NCBI GenBank assembly: GCA_039881145.1
Contig: JAYKKI010000060.1
Location: 5,580,501 to 5,644,500, forward strand
Direction: 5' to 3'
DNA from: Druceiella hillmani
Lineage: Eukaryota; Arthropoda; Insecta; Lepidoptera; Hepialidae
DNA length: 64,000 nt
Shown here: piece by piece, positions 55,940-64,000 of the stretch
Layout of the letters: the number at the start of each line of letters is the position of its first letter
Position numbering within the stretch: the first letter of the stretch is position 1
Notes under the pieces: model-generated
The model's input: the letters and a program-made list of their open reading frames with translations, nothing else
What the model was told of the DNA's origin: nothing
Databases searched by the model: none
Position numbers and translations under genes: made by a program

Positions 55940-56290
55940 TCAATTCCGTCAATTCACCTCTCTAAGCGGCGATAAGGTTCAAGTCGACATTGCGATGCAC
56001 GACGAAGAGTGTCGGAGAGTGTTACGCCACCGCCTTCCTCCGCATGCAACGACCGAGACGTTTGACCGCGCAGATTATTAGAAAGGAGAAGAGACGATGA
56101 CCGTGTTTTGTAACCGACTTCCATTCGGTATTGGGATATCGTTGCCAAACATTCGCGGCGTCGCACCGCTGTTTATTTATTGTTAGCATCTGCCGGCGGA
56201 CTCGGCCCGAGCGCCATTCGACTTCTGCCTGGGTTGGGTTAAGTAATTCGATATCTTTCGTTTCTGTGTAACGCAATCGAGCGTGTTTAT
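55940..56290 (-). promoter_or_regulatory. CpG-rich island, candidate promoter/first exon
   Basis: About 350 bases with many CpGs (CGGCGTCGCACCG, CCGGCGGACTCGGCCCGAGC, CGACCGAGACG) inside DNA that is otherwise about three-quarters AT. On the minus strand it ends in a good donor, AGAGAG|GTGAAT near 55957, and contains no long ORF with a convincing start. That is what a non-coding 5' exon plus promoter would look like. It could be an upstream Skeletor start or the start of the Gln/Pro-rich gene, both of which run in this direction. The assignment is inference from composition and splice-site context only. Confidence 0.4.
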
Positions 56291-56559
56291 CACACTATTG
56301 TTATGATAAACATGTGCGAATTTAATAATTACTTTTTTTTCAGAGTATCTAATAACGGATGTGCAATCATTTCGTGTTCTTGAATCACAAAGTGTCTTCG
56401 AAGAAGTGTTATATGTCAATAAAATACAGAATCGAATAGAGCAAGCTGATCAGCCTTCAACAAACACTTTCTTTATCCTTTACGTTATCTTAGACATTAA
56501 GCCATCATAAGAAGATTCCTCTTTGATAATAGTACGTTATGGGATATAGTCAATGTCTC

Positions 56560-56616
56560 CATTAGCACTAATTTGATTTTCTACAGTCCTTGTAGAGTAT
56601 CAAATTAGTGCTAATG
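56560..56616. ncRNA. Candidate small-RNA hairpin
   Basis: CATTAGCACTAATTTGAT (56560-56577) pairs perfectly with 56599-56616. Inside, CTACA (56581-56585) pairs with TGTAG (56591-56595), with symmetric 3-base internal loops and a 5-base terminal loop. The 57-base fold with 18 plus 5 paired positions is miRNA-precursor-like. It could equally be a foldback remnant. No expression evidence is available. Confidence 0.4.
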
Positions 56617-58119
56617 CTTCCACAGCTTCCACAACCCTTTACAGGCTTCCCTTGGAATTTTAGATCAAAATTTGCTATTGGCTAATTTCTATGCCAGTTG
56701 TAAACGACCAATTTTCTTGGGTATTTTCCTGCTTTTCATCTAACCCCGAATCTTATACTGGACCTTGAAGACTTTTTCTTCCAGTAATTTTTAAACATCA
56801 TATCCTGGTTCATACTTTACAATGTCAATTTCTGTATATCTATACGAATAAATTTTTAAATTGTAAGTTGGGATGTGTGGAAATAATATGGAAATAATCA
56901 CGAAAAAATTTACAATGCACAAAATCATCCCCCAAGTCTTAAACCCGCACGAATAATTTTTCAAAACAATGGTAAATTGATAATGGCTTATGTCTTTAGA
57001 TATAACTATATATTTTAGTTTGGTATTGTCAGTGAACGAGCAAATATTTGAATTTTTTTAAATCAGCGAGCGAGATGAAATATGCTTCTATATAGCTTTG
57101 CGCGTTGAAGACGGTTTGCTTCCATCGAACTACATTATCTACTTAAGTTTTGAAAGAAATTGAATCAAAAATTTTAGTTTTTTATTATAGCAATCTTCAA
57201 TTTACAATTAAAAAATTTATGAATTATATAATTAGGTTTTAATTATATGAAATTGTTTTCTTCTGAATTTCCTTCAGGAGAAACCACCTTTTTCATGTTT
57301 CCTTATAAATTTGTAACATATGGCACTTTACACAATCTGGAAAAATGTTATGCCTATGACATTTTGTACTCTGGATGCTAAACGTTTGTGATAAACAGAC
57401 AGCCGGACAATCGAGCGAATGTAACCATCTGTTAATTGACTTAACTGTGACAACGAATAATTGGCTTCGAAAAAAATTGTGACAACAAAGAAACGATTTT
57501 CAAATTTGACCGCTTTTTACAGAAAAAGGATGGGCCATTTAGGGTTCTATAACCAAACTAGGAGCCTTCCTAGACCATACTATAGGTTAATATTTCGTAA
57601 ACGGATATCTGTGTTAAAAAAATATTCACAACCTACCTCAATATTTTTGAAAGATCTATTCAACGATATCCTTCACAATGGAAGGTGGTTTTTTTAGCAT
57701 ACCCTTTGCTAAAAAGAAATCCCCCTCTCCTATTTATATGTAGAAATGTACCCTAAAAATATTTTTTTAAATATTTAATATCATATCTTTGTAGGCGTTG
57801 TTAATACGAATAAACGTGCCAAATTTCAAATTTATATCACTAATAGTCTGTATGTAAAACGGCTGTAATATACAGATGGATAGATTACGGATAGAAAGTC
57901 ATCATACTTTTAAAATCACATGACGTTTAAATCCCTTAATTCCAACGAAACCATGATTATACGTAACTGCTGAGAAAGACCCAGGCTCGAAATACAATCA
58001 GTTACCTACGAGCAGAAATCACACTAAAAACACACTTGGCGAATATAAACATTTAAGTGTACATTTTTATTAACCATTTACATAAGTTGATGTTGTTTTT
58101 CACAACGTAAATATCATGT

Positions 58120-58122
58120 ATA

Positions 58123-58165
<43 letters not shown>
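58120..58165. repeat. (TA)n microsatellite
   Basis: About 45 bases of TA with one TATGTATA interruption at its left edge. Confidence 0.9.
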
Positions 58166-58167
<2 letters not shown>

Positions 58168-59721
58168 TTCACAGGCACACACAATTATGAACTTCTCAAT
58201 AATAATAAAATTTAGAACCATTGCTATAGTTTGGAGTAATTTTAAATAAATTTCTAGTAACGTTGTTTTTTTTTTAATTTTTATTTAACAGTTTTTGATA
58301 TAAGGGTGAGGACTTTTTTTATATTTTCAGAACTATCTCTAGAACAGAAGTAAGTGAAACATTAAATATAAACAGGTATTTTTCGAAACCTTATAATTAG
58401 GTTATTGATAGGTTAATGAAAAATTAAATTTAAAAAAAATTCAAACTTAATTGATTCGAAAAAAAAATCTATTTAATTTCAACACATACGATTGGCATTT
58501 TTTCCAAAATGATACCGCTTTAATTTAATTTTTTAGAATTGTCTATCTTTCAGTTTCTTTACATATTGCTAGAGTAACACGCTAAAACTATTAGATCGAC
58601 TTGAAACGGATTTTCACTAAAATGATATTATTCAAAATGAAAAGTCTGGGCTAAATTTAATCCCGATTGGCTTGCTCCTAAGAGACGCATTTTATCTGTC
58701 TGTCTGTTTTCTATTTATTAGAGTATCACCCAAAAAATATTAGGCCAAGTTAAATTTATATGTCACTAGAAAGTTATTTAAATTTCAGATTAAAATTAAG
58801 ATTAATTTTGTTCGTCTAATATGATAAAATGTATTCTAAGACACTTAAAAGAAATATTTTTAGTGTTGACACAGTATAAACCGAGTATTAATGAAAATTG
58901 TCGAGATTTTCATGGTGATTCAAGATTTAGACTAATATTTACTTTAAGTACTGTAAAAAAACCGATATATTAATAATAAAAAAGGTAAGCCAAGGTAATT
59001 CCAGGATAAAACTTGTCCGTATAAAGTTTTGAGTATTTTTAATTCTGAGTAAAATATAAATAATTATTTCATCTCGTCCTGTTCCCCAAAAACACTATGA
59101 AAGGGTTAAGCGTCGTACAGAGCACCGTGCCGTGCACCGCAAGGTATTGTCAAATCAATACGACGTGACGTGGCTCCTTATTGGACTTCGAATATTGAAA
59201 GATACGAGAATTTCACAAAAAGAAAAATTGGATTTATTGATAATTCAGTGTTTTTCTTAAATTTGTTTCTCATCATAGTTCAGTTTCAATAGTGGAAAAC
59301 GTTTTTTTTAATAAAAATGATTTATTTCTCCAAAGGCTCAAATAAAAAAATGTTTTAGATTATTTCCGTCTTATATTTTTAAAAATAACTTGGATTCTTG
59401 TTATACCAATTAATTAACGTAAATTTTATAGGTTATTTTTAAGCTTAAATTATTTTTAGTTCGCGTGAATTTCTTTATTACTCAGGTCTTAGCAAAATTT
59501 GTAGGTGTTTACACTTATCGTAATAGTATCTTAGGGAACATCGAAATAAACTACGTTACGTTTAATTAAACCCTATGTTACGTTTAATTATTACGTTTTA
59601 ATTAAAAAAATCATTTTTACTGCTTTAACTTAAAAAATTATGTTTCTTTTATGAATTTTTTTCTTTCATTATAGGATTTAGTTATTGTTTCTTAGTTGCT
59701 CTTTGAAATTTGGTCACACAC

Positions 59722-59945
59722 AATTAAATAAAACTACGTGTATTATTATTTCTACTTTCTTTAAATTCTTAACCGCTATATTCAAATATGAATCTTTGCT
59801 AATAGCCCACCTGAAGATCTTGTAATACAACGAAACTTAGGTCATGGTAAAGAACTCAAAGAAAGTAAAAATAATACTACATCACCTAGTTTCATTTAAT
59901 TGTGAATAATGAAGTTCTACAAAATTAACGCCAAATATATTTAAT
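59722..59945. mobile_element. Foldback element, copy 5 (damaged left arm)
   Basis: The left arm keeps AATAAAACTACGTGTATTAT and TTTCTACTTTCTTTAAATTC, then is deleted or rearranged. The right arm is complete: GCTAATAGCCCACCTGAAGA, CGAAACTTAGGTCATGG, CATCACCTAGTTTCATTTAA, TTGTGAATAATGAAGTTCTA and an AACGCCAAATATATTTAAT end. The plus-strand hammerhead-like core lies at about 59805-59846. Confidence 0.8.
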
Positions 59946-59969
59946 ATTTGGTCACCATCAAAATGTCAC

Positions 59970-60050
59970 CCAGTATGTACACGCACACACGTGTATGTGT
60001 GCATGCGTGTGTGTGTGTGTGTGTGTGCGCGTGTGTGTGTTTACATATAC
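59970..60050. repeat. (GT)n / CACACG microsatellite
   Basis: ACGCACACACGTGTATGTGT followed by a (GT)n run broken by GTGCGCGTG, then ACATATACATATAT. Alternating purine-pyrimidine throughout, so potentially Z-DNA-forming. Confidence 0.9.
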
Positions 60051-60684
60051 ATATATACTTAAGTGTATACAAAAGTACACACTTAGTGCCAGATCTGTTT
60101 GTACTAGACAGGTTTATTTATTATAATGCTCAGGTCGTTACTCTTAAAGTAACTAAAAATATTTTTCATTGCATTAAATACATTTCTAAAGCATTTTACA
60201 ATCATCCGTTACACTATTCGAACGTTGTTTTCATAGTTAATCATCTGTTTCATCTGATTACAAAAATTTAACAGTCTCCTAGTTCGACTTTAATGACAGT
60301 GTTGTGATTGTATTTGCTCTGAATACTAAACGGTATGCCGTTATATTCCGCTACAAACCGGAAAACGTTTACCAAACACAAAGATGTAGCGGAAATGGGG
60401 GTCATTCGTTTGGTGATAAAATTGTATTATTTTGATGTTGTCTTTTTCATTTTTCAATTGTTTTAACATTTATCAATTGTTCTTTTATTACCTAATTTGT
60501 TTTTTTGTAGACCATTTAGAATCTCATTTCAATTCATTATTTTTTCTTAGCAACTGTACACTCTTCATAGTAACTCGTAAACAACCAAATGTATACCCGC
60601 AAGAAATCAATACGTACCTAATGTTAGATATTCAACATTGCTCGTCAGCATGCGGTAAAAAAAATTGGCTAAATTTTTTCCTTC

Positions 60685-60795
60685 AGAAAAAGTTATAAAG
60701 GTTGTTTAAATTTCTTTCTTCAGAAAATAAATTATAAAGGCTGTTTAAACTTTTTTTATACAGAAAATAATTATAAAAGTTGCTTAAATTTCCAG
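60685..60795. repeat. Tandem repeat, ~47 bp, 3 copies
   Basis: CAGAAAAAGTTATAAAGGTT, CAGAAAATAAATTATAAAGG and CAGAAAATAATTATAAAAGT each lead into a TTTAAA(TTT/CTTT) stretch. Confidence 0.75.
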
Positions 60796-60989
60796 AAGTT
60801 TTTTCGACATTTAAAAAAAGCAGTGGGCATACGCGCGTAAAAATCCGTGCATTCAAAAATAATATTTTTTATTACGAGCAGATTATAGCACATCTTCATC
60901 TGTTTATCTTACTTTTTAATAGAAGATAACTTAAATATAATAAACAAACAGAGATTGCAAAACGAATTTTCCACAATATACATAAAATT

Positions 60990-62235
60990 ATTACTAAATT
61001 AACATAACACGCTTGACCAAAATCGTAAATACATAGGTTTTTAAATCAAAGATCAAACGGACTTATTATGACGGATATTAATAATTTCTATCCCTCTAAT
61101 TCTAACGCAGTATAAACTTATATAAAACGTACTAGCGCATAACATGCTTGACCAAAGTCGTAAAAGCATAGGTTTTTAAATCAAAGATCAAAGGGACTTA
61201 TTATGGCAGAATATTAATATTGTTTTCCCGTCTAATTCTAACGCACTATAAACTTATATAAAACGTACTAGCGCATAACACGCTTGACCAAAGTCGTAAA
61301 TGCATAGGTTTTTAAATCAAATATCAAAAGGACTTATTATGACGGAATATTAATAATTTTTTCCCCTCTAATTCTAACGCACTATAAACTTATATAAAAC
61401 GGACTAGCACATAATACACTTGACCAAAATCGTAAATGCATAGGTTTTTAAATTAAAGGTCAAAGGGACTTATTATGACGGAATATTAATAATTTTTTCC
61501 CTCTAATTCTAACGCAATATAAACTTATATAAAACGGACTAGCGCATAATACACTTGACCAAAATCGTAAATGCATAGGTTTTTAAATCAAAGATCAAAG
61601 GGACTTATTATGACGAAATATTAATAATTTTTTTCCCTCTAATTCTAACGCAATATAAACTTATATAAAACGGACTAGCGCATAATACACTTGACCAAAA
61701 TCGTAAATGCATAGGTTTTTGAATTAAAGGTCAAAGGGACTTATTATGAGGGAATATTAACAATTTTTTTCCCTCTAATTCTAACGCAATATAAACTTAT
61801 ATAAAACGGACTAGCGCATAATACACTTGACCAAAATCGTAAATGCATAGGTTTTTAAATCAAAGATCAAAGAGACTTATGATGACGGAATATTAATAAT
61901 TTGTTTCCCTCTAATTCTAACACAATATAAACTTATATAAAACGGACTAGCGCATAATACACTTGACCAAAATCGTAAATGCATAGGTTTTTAAATCAAA
62001 GACCAAAGGGATTTATTATGACGGAATATTAATAATTTTTTTCTCTAATTCTAACGAACTATAAACTTATATAAAACGTACTAGCGCATAACACGCTTGA
62101 CTTAAATCGTAAATATATAGGTTTTTAAATCAAACATCAAAGGGACTTATTATGGCAGAATATTAATATTGTTTTCCCGTCTAATTCTAACGCAATATAA
62201 ACTTATATAAAACGTACTAGCTCAGACGACAATCG
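60990..62235. repeat. Satellite-like tandem array, ~136 bp, 9 copies
   Basis: The block CTCTAATTCTAACGCAATAT recurs at about 61094, 61232, 61368, 61503, 61639, 61775, 61910, 62044 and 62180. Each unit has AAACTTATATAAAACGGACT, GCGCATAATACACTTGACC, AATGCATAGGTTTTTAAATC and GGGACTTATTATGACGGAAT. Central units are nearly identical; edge units differ (GCATAACACGCTTGACC, TTATGGCAGAATATTAATAT). Confidence 0.93.
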
Positions 62236-64000
62236 ATCATTTAGACAACCTCAATCTAAATTGATTGTCGAGAATTGCAAAATCGGTCAACAGCGGATTC
62301 TGATACTACAATGGATGGTACAAAAGATACTTTTTTGTTGTGTTTCGCACCAGCGTCTGTCTGCTCGCGACTCTATTCCGACTTAACGTTTTGCGCAATG
62401 AAAAACATTGTTGCATTAAAAAAGAAAAAAAAACTAAGCGAGCAAAGAACGTATGCGGAAAAACTGCAAGTGTCGAGTTGCAATACAAGTAAACAGATAG
62501 ATACTACTTGCCATTTCAAACAACATAAGCAACTAACCAAGCGAAAATTGTACTTTTGAGAGCAATTTTTTTGCAATTAAACAGGATCCAAATTATTGTT
62601 TTATTCATGTCTAAAAAAGCTTGATAAATACGAATCGAGTACGAAAATTACTTACACACTTAGGCACAAATAAATATTTAAGGATACATAGTATTTCTAT
62701 GAAGGTATTTTCAAATGTCCTTTATTGCACATCTCAGGGGTGTGTTCTTTATTACACCTACTAACAAGACAAAATCGAATTTTGTCATTGGAAGTAATTA
62801 TAACTAGGGTAATTTTACATGTAGATATGGTTTGATATTTTTTTTTTTGGAAATGGGAGAAAATCCTTCCTCTAAATAATTTTATAACCTTTAAATTTTT
62901 TTTAATATTTATTATGATCTAAATTTGCTTTTGAAAAATGAAATACGCCTCTGTCCGATGTTCGGTACGTATGTACGTATAAGTACACGGTGCAGGTCGC
63001 AATTCTTGATTTATTTTAATATTTTTTTCTCTATCGATTAACTATAACTAGGGTTATTTTACATATAGATATGGTTTTTTTAAAATATTTATTATGATCT
63101 AAATTTGCTTTTGAAAAATGAAATACGCCTCTGTCCGATGTTCGGTACGTATGTACGTATAAGTACACGCTACAAAGTCGCAATTCTTGACCAATTTTAG
63201 TATTATTTTCTCTATCGATTGCTCATCTATCAGAAAAGAAGCCCCATTGGTTTTTACAATGATTTTCCGAATAGTTTTATTAGCATAAACTGTTTTCCAC
63301 AAAAAACCACATTTTTCGTGATCGAATTGTCTCACTTTTTTCTTTCTCTAAGGTTTTTAACTTTCAAATTTTTTTAAATTTTTATGCATAACATTTAATA
63401 GCCCGTTTAGATGGAAGTTAAAACGTTCTATTGGCACGTCGCGACGTGTCATTCGACCATCTTTGCGTCTTCTCTGCTCTTTCCACATAACGATTTCCTC
63501 TCTACTTAACGAGGTAGCGTGTGTGTACACTTGCTACTTCACGTGTGGGTTAGTTTATGATTTATGGTTACATATTGTATTTTATATTTTACTTTCTCCC
63601 ATTGACGATCGCTTGTTTGTTTTTTTTATATTATAAAAAATATCGGCTTTTTAAAAATTATATTTTATTTTTGTAATGCCTGGTCTATTTTCATTAGTAT
63701 ATTTTATATGCGATATTTAAATTCTGATATTGATTTTAGATATGATTTTAAATAACTTAAAACTATTGTATTTAGAAGCTTAAGGGTAGAGACAAATCAA
63801 AAGGCGTATTGATAAGATTTACAATACAGTGCCATTTGAAGGCGTCGTATATGCAAAAGTTAAAAAAAGGGTTTTAATGCAAATTAATTTTCTTTAAATT
63901 TGTAAATAGTAACATCACCGAGACCCCCCCCCCCTCTCTGTTGTTTCCTAATGAACGTAGATTAAAACACTAAAAATAAATCTATATTATTAATTTATTT
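62236..64000. other. Right end: unassigned open frame and duplications
   Basis: A 94-codon plus frame at 62275-62559 (internal MDGTKDTFLLCFAPASVCSR, then MKNIVALKKKKKLSEQRTYA) has GC-richer, protein-like codons. It has no Met at its start and no clear splice sites, and is probably a transposon remnant. A ~180-bp direct duplication follows (62905-63000 with 63087-63180), then a GC-richer patch at 63405-63545 and a C10 run near 63925. Confidence 0.45.
62905..63185. repeat. Direct duplication, offset ~182 bp
   Basis: TATTTATTATGATCTAAATT plus CGCCTCTGTCCGATGTTCGG, TACGTATGTACGTATAAGTA and CACG occur twice (from about 62907 and 63089), virtually without change. The flanking AACTAGGGTAATTTTACATG is also duplicated, so the unit is about 180-230 bases. 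Confidence 0.85.

Larger units (their letters stand above)
56291..59721. other. AT-rich stretch, little recognised
   Basis: It holds a strong hairpin (56560-56616), a retroelement-like tail phrase near 57785-57900 (ACGTGCCAAATTTCAAATTT with CTGTAATATACAGATGGATA), a TA microsatellite (58120-58165) and another retroelement-like phrase near 58570-58745 (ending TTATCTGTCTGTCTGTTTTC). No gene was supported. A 78-codon plus frame at 57461-57697 has no start or splice support. Confidence 0.5.

Noticed and set aside
62275..62559. 94-codon plus-strand gene
   Set aside because: No ATG at its start, no clear splice sites, no recognised domain. It is described within the right-end entry as a possible transposon remnant only.
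30633..64000. Missing N-terminal DM13 exons of Skeletor
   Set aside because: I searched the minus strand for the WC-EAF-V-FG and LTLPE-type phrases expected from Drosophila and found none, so I did not place them. They may lie beyond the window or be too diverged to see by eye.

Overview
This window is a very AT-rich, intron-rich and repeat-rich piece of animal nuclear DNA, almost certainly from an insect. The evidence is a long split gene on the minus strand that reads as the arthropod Skeletor protein, eukaryotic GT-AG splice sites throughout, jockey-like non-LTR retrotransposon debris, and dozens of satellite-like arrays. I cannot assign species or order from the sequence alone.

Layout. 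1-5340: gene-poor DNA with a 36-bp and a ~148-bp tandem array. 5342-8100: foldback elements and the last two coding exons of a plus-strand ankyrin-repeat gene (5837-6124 and 7823-8049), whose 5' part lies upstream and was not found in the window. 10133-12945: an 81-bp minisatellite, about 34 units, that stays largely open as a 27-residue repeat on the minus strand. 15290-30632: the 3' eight coding exons of Skeletor (minus strand), from the DOMON domain to the stop. The eight exons splice in phase into 1254 residues. The N-terminal DM13-type exons expected from Drosophila Skeletor were not found in the remaining 33 kb and may lie beyond 64000. 44861-45605: a minus-strand Gln/Pro/Tyr-rich terminal coding exon of an unrecognised gene, or possibly an alternative last exon of Skeletor because its acceptor phase is compatible. 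55940-56290: a CpG-rich island with a good minus-strand splice donor, the best candidate for a promoter or first exon. The rest of 30.6-64 kb is introns or intergenic DNA filled with tandem arrays (periods of about 24, 31, 33, 43, 48, 121, 136, 187, 194, 214 and 245 bp), TA microsatellites, degenerate retroelement tails and short perfect hairpins.

Most notable. (1) A family of five palindromic elements carries, in their arms, the core sequence pattern of a type I hammerhead ribozyme with pairable stems, although with one extra base next to stem II. (2) The 81-bp coding-like minisatellite contains a higher-order duplication that copied a frameshift. (3) The C-terminal conserved domain of Skeletor has a His...Cys-x-x-His pattern like a blue-copper (cupredoxin) site. 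(4) Two strong hairpins look like small-RNA precursors. I see no bacterial, CRISPR or viral system here.
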